Assembly: GCA_012517205.1 (NCBI GenBank)
Contig: JAAYVL010000134.1
Location: forward strand, 1-60,737
Length of the DNA: 60,737 nt
Origin: Verrucomicrobiota bacterium
GTDB lineage: Bacteria > Verrucomicrobiota > Verrucomicrobiia > Limisphaerales > UBA8199
Direction of reading: 5' to 3'
The notes under the pieces were generated by a model. That model saw nothing but the letters and a program-made list of their open reading frames with translations. It was not told where the DNA came from and did no database searches. Made by a program: the position numbers and the translations under genes. This document shows, piece by piece, positions 9,127 through 19,939 of the stretch (position 1 is the first letter of the stretch; every line of letters starts with the position of its first letter).

Positions 9127-9780
9127 GCGACGCAGATAATCCTATTTCGCGCGCGGTTTGGAAAGCCAGAAACAAGGATGCCAGCGTCCGAGTCAATAAA
9201 CGGGAGCGTTCATGTCCGGCGTTCCTCGTTGTTTTTGATCGGCGGTCCAGCGCGCTCATCGCCCAGCCGGTGACCGTGCCTCCGCGGTGCGCGGGGTTTC
9301 CCGGCCCAATATCGTTAACGCAATCGTAGGTTTGGCAGCAGCAAGGAGGGTGCAACGGAACCGCAGATAGGAAAGAGAGGTTGAGACTGAAACTTGATGA
9401 GAACCGCTCCTCCACAAGAACCGTGACGTAACTCCGGCAGAGCGTCAGCCGGGAATCTTTGGTCTCAAGCAGGGGCAATTCCCGCGCCAAACTTAGGGAA
9501 AAGGCCGGTTGAGAAACAACAAGGGGCGGCTCATTGTTTTGAACGAGCCGCCCCTGCTTTAACCAGCCACTATGAAACACAGGCCGGGCATCCACCCAGA
9601 TTCCCGACCCACTGCAGTTCCTGTTGAACTGTATAGATGAGACAGAGATGTTGTGATCTTTGTTCAAACCTTTGCCGAAAATTTTCGCGACCCGCCCCGG
9701 CCCGGCATCGGGAATGACGGCAGCCGGGCGGCGGAAAGGGATTGATTTGCGCGGAGATTGTGGCAAAGTACCGGGAAACG
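9127..9780. other. Long divergent intergenic region with hairpins
   Basis: These 654 bp separate etfB (leftward) from the M28 peptidase (rightward). The only long open frame, on the minus strand, has no domain and odd composition. A strong hairpin lies at 9522-9555 and a weaker one (CAGTTC/GAACTG) at 9614-9630. Promoters for both flanking operons should be here, but I see none that is convincing. Confidence 0.4.
9522..9555. terminator. Perfect 11-bp stem-loop, possible terminator or leader structure
   Basis: AGGGGCGGCTC at 9522-9532 pairs perfectly with GAGCCGCCCCT at 9545-9555 across a 12-nt loop. Downstream bases are moderately T-rich on both strands (GCTTT on plus; TTGTTTCTC on minus). 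It ends no visible gene, so it may terminate a small RNA or attenuate the leader of etfB. Confidence 0.45.
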
Positions 9781-12528
9781 ATGTGCCACATGAAACAGTT
9801 CCCATATTTGCGCGAGCGCGGTAAAAAGGTGGTTGGGTTTGGTTTGCTGTTGGCGCTGGGGTGTCTGCCCTGGACCGGCGCGCTGGCCGGCCCGCCGACC
9901 GTGCAGGAACTGGTGGACCAGTTCAGCATGGCCAATTATTGCAACGTCGTCAGCAATAAGCTCTATACCCGCAAGGGGATGAACCGCGCTCCGGTGCAGG
10001 TCGGCGGGGCGCAACACGATCTCTGCCGCGACGCGATCTACGACGAGTTTCAGCAGGTCGGTCTGAACCCGTACAAGGATCCCTTTTCGTACGTGGATAC
10101 CATGGGGCCGACCACCGTCCATGTCTGCAACATCATCGCCGTGAAGGAGGGGGTTCAGAACCCGAACAACGAAGTCTATGTTCTGGGCGCCCACTACGAT
10201 TCGCGGGAGAATCCGGGTGCCGATGACAATGCCACGGGCGTCGGGTGCGCGTTGGAAATCGCCCGCATTTTCGCCCAGCATCACTTTGCCAAAACCATCG
10301 TCTTCGCCATTTTCGACAGCGAAGAGCGCACCGAGGCGGTCACCGGCCGGCACCGGCTGGGCAGCCTGCGATATGTGGGCCAGCACCTTAACGACAATAT
10401 CAAGGGCATGATTTCGGTGGATATGATCGGCTGGCAGGCGCCCAGCCCCAATCGCAATAAGGCGTATATCTGCGGGCGCCCCGCCTTCAACACGATCCGT
10501 TACGAACTGCAGGCGGCGTTGACGAATTACGGCGGCCTGAATGGCGTAATCTCCACTTCCGACAACATGAGCGATCACTATTCCTTCGAGCAAGCCGGCT
10601 TTAGCGCCTGCTGCCTGATCGAGTATAACTGGTCGGGCAACTCGCGCTACCATACGGCCAACGATTACGTGGAAGCCCCGGGCTACCTCGACTGGGACTA
10701 CCTGGAGAAGATGTGCAAGGGCACGATTGGCTACTTTGCCGCGCAGCTTCAACCGGTGGATGTGACCCCGCAGGTGCTTTCCGTTCAGTTCGACGCGGGC
10801 GGCTGTATCATCCACGGCCAGGGCCTGGCGCTTTGCCAATACGCCATTGATCGCTGCACCGATCTCATCACCCCGGATTGGGTGGCGATTGGCACCAACA
10901 CCGCGGCCGCCGTGGACGGCACTTTTGCCGTGCTGGATCCGGGCGCGAACCCTAACAGCCAGCCGGCCGGATTCTACCGGGCGCGCTTCGTCTCCGGCTA
11001 CACCGGCGGCCCGGGCAATCTGCCGCAAATCACCGTGCAGCCCCTGCATCGCGTTGTGGACACCGGCGGGGCGACCAGTTTCTCGGTTTCGGCCATCGGC
11101 GATCCGCCCCTCAACTACCAGTGGCGGCTGAATGGCAATGCGATTGCCGGTGCCACCAATAATACCTGCGTCATTCTGGACGCCCAGGCCGCCGCTGCCG
11201 GTGATTATTCGGTGGTCGTCGCCAACTACTCCGGCAGCGTGACCAGCAAGGTCGTTTCGCTGACGGTGTATCCCCCGCAGACCCAGGTTTTTGCGGATGA
11301 CTTCGACTCCGACACCTCGGCCAACTGGACGCTGTCCCAGAGCTCGACCGATACCCGGTGCACTTTCAACTACGATTACTCCGCCGACGGCATTCCTTCC
11401 GCCCCCAACTCGGTGGGAGGCACGACCCGCGGGGTGAAATTCGAGGCCAATATGACCAAAGGCATCACAGCGGCGTTGTCCCTGTCGCCGGTGGGGCTGA
11501 GCGTTGGCGGGGATTACCGCTTGTGTTTTGATATGTGGATCAATGCCAACGGGCCGTTCCCGCTGGGAGGCAACGGGTCGTCGGAGTATATCACCGGCGG
11601 CCTGGGGACGACGGGAGGGCATGTCCAGTGGGACCGGGCGGGCAGCGCGACCGATGGGTATTGGTTCGCGGTGAATGGCGAAGGACAGGCCGTGGACACG
11701 TCCGTCATTTCGGACTACGGTGCTTACGCCCGCACCAACGTCCAGACGGCCGCCAGCGGGGTTTACGCCGCCGGCACCAACAATAATTCGCGCGGTAACC
11801 TCAATGGATATTACGTCACCGCTTTCCCCGGCCAGGCTCCGCCGCTGCTGCAACAGGCCACCTATCCCCAACAGACCGGCGTGCTGGAGGATGGCGCCGT
11901 TGGCTTCGCCTGGCGCGAGGTCATCATCGCCAAACGCGGCAACATCGTGGAATGGTCTATTGATGGGGTAAAGCTGGCCGCCTTCACCAGCGCCTCCGTG
12001 GTTGCCAGCAACATCTTTGTCGGCTACTGGGACCCCTTTGTGTCCATCTCCGACAACGCGGCGCTGAGCTTCGGCCTGGTGGATAACGTGCGGGTGGAAT
12101 GGGCCACCAACAGCACGCCGCCCACGGATGTGATTATCATCGACAACCCAGCGGCCACGGTGGCAGGCCAATGGACTAACGGGGTCATGTCCACGGACAA
12201 GTATGGCGACGATTACTTTTATGCCTTTGCCGGGACGGGTACCCAGTACGTGGAATATCGGCCGAACCTTCCGGCCAGCGGCAACTACGCGGTATATGAA
12301 TGGCATCCCCAGGGCGCCAACCGCACGACCGATGCCCCCATCGCCATCAAGTATCACGGCGGTTCGCAGACGGTAAGGATCAATCAGCAGATCAACGGAG
12401 GGCAGTGGAATCTGCTGGGCACCTTCAATTTCGCCGCGGGGACGGCCGGCTACGTTCGCATCCAGGACAACTTTACCAAGGGCACGGTCGTAATGGCCGA
12501 CGCCATCAAGTTTGTCTATGCGCCCTGA
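9781..12528 (+). CDS. Secreted M28-family zinc peptidase with Ig-like and golvesin-type C-terminal domains
   Basis: 915 residues from the ATG at 9781 (GGGA a few bases upstream; an ATG at 9790 is the alternative). After a signal peptide (VVGFGLLLALGCLPWTGALAG) comes an M28 aminopeptidase-like catalytic domain whose zinc ligands are visible: His138 in GAHYDS, the Asp of GADDNATG near 148, the Glu pair of DSEER near 181, Asp in SVDMIGW near 215 and His in SDHYSF near 267. Next come an Ig-like domain (PLNYQWRLNGNAI...GDYSVVVANYSG), a large beta-rich region, and a C-terminal golvesin/xanthan-lyase-type domain (YVEYRPNLPASGNYAVYEWHP). It probably digests extracellular peptides; the C-terminal modules may bind the surface or glycans. 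Confidence 0.88.
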   Translation: MCHMKQFPYLRERGKKVVGFGLLLALGCLPWTGALAGPPTVQELVDQFSMANYCNVVSNKLYTRKGMNRAPVQVGGAQHDLCRDAIYDEFQQVGLNPYKDPFSYVDTMGPTTVHVCNIIAVKEGVQNPNNEVYVLGAHYDSRENPGADDNATGVGCALEIARIFAQHHFAKTIVFAIFDSEERTEAVTGRHRLGSLRYVGQHLNDNIKGMISVDMIGWQAPSPNRNKAYICGRPAFNTIRYELQAALTNYGGLNGVISTSDNMSDHYSFEQAGFSACCLIEYNWSGNSRYHTANDYVEAPGYLDWDYLEKMCKGTIGYFAAQLQPVDVTPQVLSVQFDAGGCIIHGQGLALCQYAIDRCTDLITPDWVAIGTNTAAAVDGTFAVLDPGANPNSQPAGFYRARFVSGYTGGPGNLPQITVQPLHRVVDTGGATSFSVSAIGDPPLNYQWRLNGNAIAGATNNTCVILDAQAAAAGDYSVVVANYSGSVTSKVVSLTVYPPQTQVFADDFDSDTSANWTLSQSSTDTRCTFNYDYSADGIPSAPNSVGGTTRGVKFEANMTKGITAALSLSPVGLSVGGDYRLCFDMWINANGPFPLGGNGSSEYITGGLGTTGGHVQWDRAGSATDGYWFAVNGEGQAVDTSVISDYGAYARTNVQTAASGVYAAGTNNNSRGNLNGYYVTAFPGQAPPLLQQATYPQQTGVLEDGAVGFAWREVIIAKRGNIVEWSIDGVKLAAFTSASVVASNIFVGYWDPFVSISDNAALSFGLVDNVRVEWATNSTPPTDVIIIDNPAATVAGQWTNGVMSTDKYGDDYFYAFAGTGTQYVEYRPNLPASGNYAVYEWHPQGANRTTDAPIAIKYHGGSQTVRINQQINGGQWNLLGTFNFAAGTAGYVRIQDNFTKGTVVMADAIKFVYAP

Positions 12529-12563
12529 GCGCCGGGGCGCGCCGCCCGGGCGCGTGGGCAGTC

Positions 12564-13301
12564 CTACAGGCCGCCAAACCGCCGGTGGCGGCGGTGGTAT
12601 TCCTCCAGCGCCGCATAGAACTGGGGGCGGCGGAAATCCGGCCACAGGGTTGGCGTGACCACCAGTTCCGTGTAGGAAATCTGCCACAGCAGAAAGTTGC
12701 TGACGCGCATCTCCCCGCTGGTGCGGATCAACAGGTCCGGATCGGGGATATTGCGCGTGTAAAGATGCCGGGCGAAGACCTGCTCGGTGATGCCCGCCGG
12801 GTCGAGTTCGCCGGCTTTTACCTTTTGGGCGATGCTGCGCGCCGCGTCCACGATCTCGGTGCGCCCGCCGTAGCTCAAGGCCATGATGAGCGTCAGGCCG
12901 TTGTTTTTTGCCAGGGTGGCGATGGATTTTTGCAGGTGGCTCTGCACGCGGGCTGGCAACCGGTCAACCTGGCCAATAATCTGGAGCTGCACGTTGTTCT
13001 GGTCCAGCTCGGGAGTCTCGGTTTTGAGATAGTGCACCAGGTATTTCATCAGCGCGTCCACCTCATCCTTCGGCCGGTTCCAGTTCTCCGCGGAAAACGC
13101 GTAAAGCGTCAGGTACTTGATTCCGAGCTCGCCGGCGGTCCGGATGATGACCCGCGCCGATTCGGCCCCCGCGCGATGCCCCTCGATGCGCGGCAGGCGC
13201 CGCTGCCGGGCCCAGCGGCCATTGCCGTCCATGATGACAGCCACATGCCGCGGCAACGCGGCCCTGGCCGCGGGACTCAGATGCGCCGCCGGGGTGCTCA
13301 T
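12564..13301 (-). CDS. uppS: Isoprenyl (undecaprenyl) diphosphate synthase
   Basis: 245 residues, normal length. The cis-prenyltransferase signature starts at Asp25 in VAVIMDGNGRWARQR, continues with GHRAGAES and LTLYAFSAENWNRP, and ends with the C-terminal block DLLIRTSGEMRVSNFLLWQISYTEL. It condenses isopentenyl units onto farnesyl diphosphate to make the lipid carrier for peptidoglycan and O-antigen synthesis. It begins 16 bp after the purA stop, so the two are likely co-transcribed on the minus strand. Confidence 0.97.
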   Translation of the reverse strand: MSTPAAHLSPAARAALPRHVAVIMDGNGRWARQRRLPRIEGHRAGAESARVIIRTAGELGIKYLTLYAFSAENWNRPKDEVDALMKYLVHYLKTETPELDQNNVQLQIIGQVDRLPARVQSHLQKSIATLAKNNGLTLIMALSYGGRTEIVDAARSIAQKVKAGELDPAGITEQVFARHLYTRNIPDPDLLIRTSGEMRVSNFLLWQISYTELVVTPTLWPDFRRPQFYAALEEYHRRHRRFGGL

Positions 13302-13317
13302 CGAACCGTTCGCGTCC

Positions 13318-15390
<2,073 letters not shown>

Positions 15391-15396
15391 AGCCCG

Positions 15397-15411
15397 CCCG
15401 CCAGCGGCGGG
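15397..15411. terminator. Small GC hairpin between convergent genes
   Basis: CCCGCC-AGC-GGCGGG forms a perfect six-base-pair stem in the 26-bp gap between the thrH-like gene and plsY. There is no T-run, so terminator function is only suggested by position. Confidence 0.3.
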
Positions 15412-15416
15412 ATGGC

Positions 15417-16076
15417 CTAAACTTTGGGGGGCGCGTCCGGTGGCGGCGGCGCCCGCCGGCCAATCCGGTTCTCGGTGCCGTTGAGCAGCCGCTGAATATT
15501 TCCCTTGTGTTTGTAGATGGCCAGCACGGCCAGCGCGGAAATGACTACCGTCAGCGTTTTGCTTTCCCCGCGCCATCCCGCGGCAAAGGGCAGGGCGATG
15601 GCGGCGCAAATGGACGCGAGCGAAACGTAGCGGCTGAGCGCAAACACCACGATCCAGACCCCCAGCGCGATGAGCAAGGCCATCGGCACCAGCGCGAGCA
15701 GCACGCCCGCCGACGTCGCAATGCCTTTGCCGCCCTTGAAACGGAGCCAGCAAGTGTAGTTATGGCCCAGGATGGCCGCCACTCCCGCCCCGAGCCGAAA
15801 CCACTCCAGCGTTTGCCCTCCGGCGGCGGCGCCGCACGCGCCCCAAAGCAGTTGGGCCACGAAAAACACCGCCGCCCAGCCCTTGGCCGCGTCGGCCAGC
15901 AGCACGAAAACGCCCGCCGGCGTGCCCAGGATGCGAAACACGTTCGTGGCACCGATATTGCCGCTGCCCACAGTCCGAATATCCACCCCCCGCGCCTTCG
16001 CCACCAGGTAGCCCGTCGGGATCGAGCCCAGCAAATAGGCGATCAGCAAGGTCAGCGTGTAACCAGCCCAAAACAT
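15417..16076 (-). CDS. plsY: Glycerol-3-phosphate acyltransferase PlsY
   Basis: 219 residues of a multi-pass inner-membrane enzyme. Conserved PlsY motifs: LLGSIPTGYLVAK, GSGNIGATNVFR, GHNYTCWLRFKGGKGIATSAG, and a late YKHKGNIQRLLNGTENRIG. It transfers acyl groups from acyl-phosphate to glycerol-3-phosphate, the first step in phospholipid synthesis. The C-terminus carries a short Pro-rich tail. It is transcribed leftward, convergent with the thrH-like gene and divergent from the Gfo/Idh-lpxB pair. Confidence 0.96.
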   Translation of the reverse strand: MFWAGYTLTLLIAYLLGSIPTGYLVAKARGVDIRTVGSGNIGATNVFRILGTPAGVFVLLADAAKGWAAVFFVAQLLWGACGAAAGGQTLEWFRLGAGVAAILGHNYTCWLRFKGGKGIATSAGVLLALVPMALLIALGVWIVVFALSRYVSLASICAAIALPFAAGWRGESKTLTVVISALAVLAIYKHKGNIQRLLNGTENRIGRRAPPPPDAPPKV

Positions 16077-16310
16077 CGCGGCACTCTAGAGCCCCGGCCC
16101 CCGAACTTCAAAGTTCAAATGAGCCGCCCGGCCGGCGTGGCTCCGGATTCGGCGCTCAATTCCCGGCCGCGGCCGGCTTTCCCGCCCCGCGCCGATGCCC
16201 GCTTCGGCCCCGGTTTTAGCGGGGCAAAAGCAGGGCGGACGCCCGCTTTGCGCCTTTTAAGCTGAGTTGCCAGTTGTCAGCCGCCTCCGGTCAATGGCAC
16301 ATTGGCGGGC

Positions 16311-17369
16311 ATGAATGCGGAACATGAGCCGCCGGAGACAGGCCCGGTGAGGGTTGCGGTGCTGGGGGTTGGCTCCCTCGGCAAAGAGCATGCGCGGATT
16401 TACGCGGAACTGGCGGCGGCGGGACAAATCGAGTTCGCCGGCGTGTATGACATCGCCGACGAGACCGCGCAGCGCATCGCCCGCAAGCACGCGGTGCGGA
16501 CGTTTGGCTCCGTCGCCGAGGCGGCGGCCGCCAGCGACGCCCTGAGCGTCGTGACGCCCACCACCACCCACTTTGCGCTGGCGCAAGAGCTCCTCCGGCA
16601 GGGCCGGCATGTGCTGCTGGAAAAGCCGATGACGGACAACGCCGCCCAGGCCGCCGAACTGGTCCAGTTGGCGCAACAAAAGGGCTGCGTGTTGCAGGTC
16701 GGCCACGTCGAGCGCTTCAACCCGGTCTTTCAGTATCTCGAAACCGTGGCCACCGACCCGCGGTTCATCGAGGCCCACCGCCTCTCGCCATACCCGGCCC
16801 GCAGCACTGACGTCGGCGTGGTGCTCGACCTCATGATTCACGACCTGGATGTCGTGCTGGCGTTCGTCAAATCGCCCGTGCAAAGCGTGGACGCCGTCGG
16901 CATCCCGGTGCTCAGCCCGTCGGAGGACATCGCCAATGCGCGCCTGCGCTTCGCCAACGGCTGCGTCGCCAATCTCACCGCCAGCCGGGTCAGCCCGGAG
17001 CGGATGCGCAAGATTCGCGTCTTCAGCGGGGGCGCCCCGGCCAGCTATATCTCGTTGGATTACCGGGCGCAGGAAGGCTACATCTACCGCCTGGCGCGCA
17101 ATGACGAGGAGGAAAGCTCCCTCCTCAAAAAGCTGCTCCACGCCCGGGATGCCGCCATTGTCAGCGAGTTCGCCGGCCAGCGCATCGTGCGCGAGCCGGT
17201 GCCGCTGGCCCGGGAGGAGCCGCTGCGGCTGGAATTGCAGCATTTCATTCAATGCGTGCGCGCGCATCGCACCCCGCGGGTCAGCGGCGAATCCGCCAAG
17301 CGGGCCCTGGATCTGGCCCTCGAGATTACCCGGCAGGTTCAAACCGCCGGGCTTGGGCAAAACCGGTAA
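16311..17369 (+). CDS. Gfo/Idh/MocA oxidoreductase upstream of lpxB (GnnA-like candidate)
   Basis: 352 residues from the ATG at 16311; an in-frame TTG three codons earlier is not needed. The N-terminal Rossmann fold (VRVAVLGVGSLGKEHARIYAEL), the EKPMTDN motif near residue 105 and the catalytic-type DLMIHDLDVVL segment define the family. No signal peptide, so it is cytoplasmic. It lies 102 bp upstream of lpxB on the same strand. In Acidithiobacillus and Leptospira a protein of this family, GnnA, oxidises UDP-GlcNAc so that GnnB can install an amino group, giving lipid A with amide-linked acyl chains. The position suggests the same role, but no GnnB is in the window. Confidence 0.85.
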   Translation: MNAEHEPPETGPVRVAVLGVGSLGKEHARIYAELAAAGQIEFAGVYDIADETAQRIARKHAVRTFGSVAEAAAASDALSVVTPTTTHFALAQELLRQGRHVLLEKPMTDNAAQAAELVQLAQQKGCVLQVGHVERFNPVFQYLETVATDPRFIEAHRLSPYPARSTDVGVVLDLMIHDLDVVLAFVKSPVQSVDAVGIPVLSPSEDIANARLRFANGCVANLTASRVSPERMRKIRVFSGGAPASYISLDYRAQEGYIYRLARNDEEESSLLKKLLHARDAAIVSEFAGQRIVREPVPLAREEPLRLELQHFIQCVRAHRTPRVSGESAKRALDLALEITRQVQTAGLGQNR

Positions 17370-17471
17370 GACGCTGGAGCGGCGGCGATGAGAACCTTAT
17401 GGCAGCATTGAACGACCGAGCAGGACTTCCTTTCCGTCCCGCGCACCCGCGGGAAAAGCTGAGGTGAAGAC

Positions 17472-18692
17472 ATGAGGCCCGGGAGTTTCATGCTGATCGC
17501 GGGCGAAGCCAGCGGCGACGCGCTGGCGGCGGAACTGGTGCACGCCCTTCGCCAGGAGTACGCCGAGGCTCCCGCCGTTCCCACCACCGATTATCAACCG
17601 CGCCTGACCACCCTGGCCCCGCGCTTCTTCGGCGCGGGCGGCCCGCAAATGGCCGCCGCGGGCGTGGAGCTCGATTTCGATATGACGGCGCACTCGGTGA
17701 TCGGCCTGTCCGATGCGCTTCGGCATTACGGCAAATTCCGCCGGCTCTTCCGGCGGCTGCTCCAGCTCGCGCGCGCCCGCCAGCCGGAGGTCATCGTTTG
17801 CGTGGATTTCTCCGGCTTCAACCGCCGCTTTGCCCGGGCCATCCGGCAGGGCACCCGTCCGCGCGCCGACGGGTTCCATAACTGGAAGCCGCGGATCATC
17901 CAATACGTCTCGCCCCAGGTTTGGGCTTCGCGCGCCGGCCGGGCCCGCCAAATGGCGCGCGATTACAACCTGGTGCTCAGCATTTACCCCTTCGAGAAGG
18001 ACTGGTATGCGCAGCGCGTGCCGCAACTGCCGGTGGAATTCGTCGGCCATCCCCTCGTGGACCGCTACGGGCCGGACCCCGCGGCCCAGGACGAAAGCCG
18101 CGCGCGGGAAGGCGGGCCGTTGCTGCTGATGCTGCCGGGGAGCCGTGCCGCCGAGCTCCGGCGCCACTTGCCGGTCATGCTGAGCGCCCTGGACCTGATT
18201 CGGGCCAAGGTGGTGGGGCTGCGCGCCCGGATGGTTCTGCCCCACGACGCGCTCGCCCAGCAGGCCCGGGCCCTGGGGCTGCCCCGCAACCTGGAATTGC
18301 GCATCGGCGGTTTGTCCCGGGCGCTGGCGGAGGCCGACGTGGCGCTGGCCTCCACCGGCACGGTCACGACCGAATGCGCTTACTTTGGGGTGCCGACCGT
18401 GGCGCTCTATAAGACCTCCTGGAGCACCTGGCAAATTGGGCGGCGCATCGTAACGGTAAAATACCTGGCGATGCCGAACCTTCTGGCGGGGGAGGAAGTC
18501 TTCCCCGAGTTCATCCAATCCGCGGCTAATGCCGGCAACCTCGCCGGGGCCGTAGTCGCCTTGCTGCGCGATGAAGCCCGCCGCGCCCGGATCAAAGCCC
18601 GGCTGCGCGAAGTGGCCGCCACGCTGGGCCCTCCCGGCGCCGCCCGCCGCGCTGCCCAAGCCATCCTGGCAACCTTCCAGGGACGCCCGTAA
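17472..18692 (+). CDS. lpxB: Lipid-A-disaccharide synthase
   Basis: 406 residues, with GAGGTGA just before the ATG. LpxB hallmarks: MLIAGEASGDALAAELVHAL, FFGAGGPQMAAAGVELDFDM, VIGLSDAL, IIQYVSPQVWASRAGRARQMA, YPFEKDWY, VEFVGHPLVDRYG, LMLPGSRAAEL, and the late STGTVTTECAYFGVPTVALYKTSWSTW. It joins UDP-2,3-diacylglucosamine and lipid X at the inner membrane. Short family-atypical insertions are seen near residues 30-45 and 130-140. Its presence shows the organism makes lipid A. Confidence 0.96.
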   Translation: MRPGSFMLIAGEASGDALAAELVHALRQEYAEAPAVPTTDYQPRLTTLAPRFFGAGGPQMAAAGVELDFDMTAHSVIGLSDALRHYGKFRRLFRRLLQLARARQPEVIVCVDFSGFNRRFARAIRQGTRPRADGFHNWKPRIIQYVSPQVWASRAGRARQMARDYNLVLSIYPFEKDWYAQRVPQLPVEFVGHPLVDRYGPDPAAQDESRAREGGPLLLMLPGSRAAELRRHLPVMLSALDLIRAKVVGLRARMVLPHDALAQQARALGLPRNLELRIGGLSRALAEADVALASTGTVTTECAYFGVPTVALYKTSWSTWQIGRRIVTVKYLAMPNLLAGEEVFPEFIQSAANAGNLAGAVVALLRDEARRARIKARLREVAATLGPPGAARRAAQAILATFQGRP

Positions 18693-18904
18693 TTCCCACG
18701 GTCGCGGTTCCTTCTCCCGCCTTGAGACCGGGGATGCCTTTGTAATCCGGCCAGACAAGAACCCGGCCCAGCCCGGTCCGGGCGCTCCGCTGAAGGCATT
18801 TCGCCCCCCCGGCCAGTCGGTTTCAAGGCGATAGCCCCCCAGCAGCCGTAGTTTCCCACCCCTCAAGCAGGATCAGAATACGGCTCTCAATAGGCTCCTG
18901 ACAG

Positions 18905-19003
18905 GCCGTGTACAAGGGGTGTACAAGGGATGCTCACCGGATGCACATGGGATTTTAGCTTGTTCACCCGGTGGGCATCCCTTGTACACCCCTTGTACAC
19001 GGC
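18905..19003. repeat. 99-bp palindromic element, copy A
   Basis: Arms GCCGTGTACAAGGGGTGTAC... and its complement enclose a loop with GGATTTTAGCT. Each arm holds two tandem TGTACAAGGG units, and the arms then read GATGCTCACCGG / CCGGTGGGCATC. Complementarity continues outside the core (GCTCCTGACAG / CTGTCAGGAGC), so the whole inverted repeat spans about 18888-19019. It differs from copies B and C mainly in the loop. Same orientation as copy C. Confidence 0.9.
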
Positions 19004-19118
19004 CTGTCAGGAGCTATTGGAAAGCTGGATAAAGGTTTGGAAATGCGTGGATTGCGATAGAAAGGCGAGGATAGAGCCAGATAACGAGAGCTGGCAGCCA
19101 GATAGCCTCTCTATGGGA

Positions 19119-19137
19119 GTGTCCAATAATTGGACAG
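19119..19137. promoter_or_regulatory. Short palindrome TGTCCAAT-A-ATTGGACA, possible operator
   Basis: A 17-bp perfect inverted repeat (19120-19136) about 65 bp upstream of the next gene's start. The same sequence, longer, occurs at 41706-41730 upstream of the SDR gene. Size and symmetry suit a dimeric repressor site, or a terminal part of the mobile element next to it. Confidence 0.5.
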
Positions 19138-19201
19138 TTCGAGGTAAGGTTGGGAGTTGGCGTCAGGCGGAGGCTTGTCGAAGCCGCCGGAAACGATAAC
19201 A

Positions 19202-19894
19202 ATGCCGGGGATGAGCCGCATAGGTCATAGATGCCGGGGATGGTTGTTTCGGAGGGTGGCGGCGTGGGCGGTGGCAGTGGCGCTTGCGTTCTTTGCCCGG
19301 CCGGGTGCGACGCATACCCTGCCGATCAGCTACCTGCGGCTGGTTCCGGAGGCGGATTACCTGCATTTGGAGTTGATTTTTAACCCGTTCGAGCTCGCCC
19401 TGATGGCGGAGGTGGACGATAACAGGGATGCGGAACTGGACCTGGGCGAATTAGCGAGGCATGGGCAGGTGGTGGCGGATGCCGTGGTCGGCGCGCTCAA
19501 GCTGCGCGCGGGCGGGGCGGCGCTGCGGCCGGAGACTGCGGGCATGGACCCGGACCTGAGCGGGCACCACGTCCGCCTGCGCGCTCATTACAAAGTGGAC
19601 GCGCGTGGGCTGCCGCTCACCGTCGAATCGGACCTGCCCGCCCTTACCAGCCCCTCGCATCTCACCCAGGTGACCTACGACAACGGCACCAACCGGCAAC
19701 TGGCCCAGTTTGATTCTCATTCGCGCCGGGTGACTTTCCAGCCGCCGGCGCCGCTCACGTCCGCCGTTGCGCCGGCCGTGTCGCGCGGGCGGGCGGCCGC
19801 CAGCGTGGCGTTGCTGGCGCTGGTTGCGTTTCTGCTGGTTATCGCGGGCGCGGCGCTGGGTTGGTGCTTGCGGAGGCGGCGCGCCCGGAGATAG
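19202..19894 (+). CDS. Exported membrane-anchored protein with an EF-hand-like loop
   Basis: 230 residues from the ATG at 19202; a TTG at 19157 would add 15 residues. Layout: an N-terminal signal (FRRVAAWAVAVALAFFARPGA), an extracytoplasmic domain starting HTLPISYLRLVP, a canonical 12-residue EF-hand-type loop at residues 72-83 (DDNRDAELDLGE: acidic or Asn at positions 1, 3, 5, 7, 9 and 12), and a C-terminal membrane helix followed by RRRRARR as a stop-transfer anchor. The bulk therefore faces the periplasm. I do not recognise a characterised family; the N-terminal part resembles, from memory, periplasmic domains of HupE-like proteins. Function unknown, possibly Ca2+ or metal binding. Confidence 0.75.
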   Translation: MPGMSRIGHRCRGWLFRRVAAWAVAVALAFFARPGATHTLPISYLRLVPEADYLHLELIFNPFELALMAEVDDNRDAELDLGELARHGQVVADAVVGALKLRAGGAALRPETAGMDPDLSGHHVRLRAHYKVDARGLPLTVESDLPALTSPSHLTQVTYDNGTNRQLAQFDSHSRRVTFQPPAPLTSAVAPAVSRGRAAASVALLALVAFLLVIAGAALGWCLRRRRARR

Positions 19895-19939
19895 ACTGGC
19901 TCTCGCCGCGTCCGATAAACGACCGGCTCGATCAGAACT

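Larger units (their letters stand above)
18693..19201. other. Repeat-bearing intergenic region
   Basis: 509 bp without a credible gene between lpxB and the EF-hand-like exported protein. It holds a full 99-bp palindromic element (18905-19003), whose complementarity extends outward to about 18888-19019, and a short palindrome at 19119-19137. Confidence 0.6.

Noticed and set aside
9116-9805. 229-residue minus-strand frame between etfB and the M28 gene
   Set aside because: No domain, crosses a strong hairpin, and overlaps the starts of both neighbours.
9664-12687. 1007-residue open frame on the minus strand opposite the M28 peptidase
   Set aside because: Antisense shadow caused by high GC; composition is His/Arg/Val/Gly-biased, no domain is visible, and the plus strand has a clear zinc peptidase.
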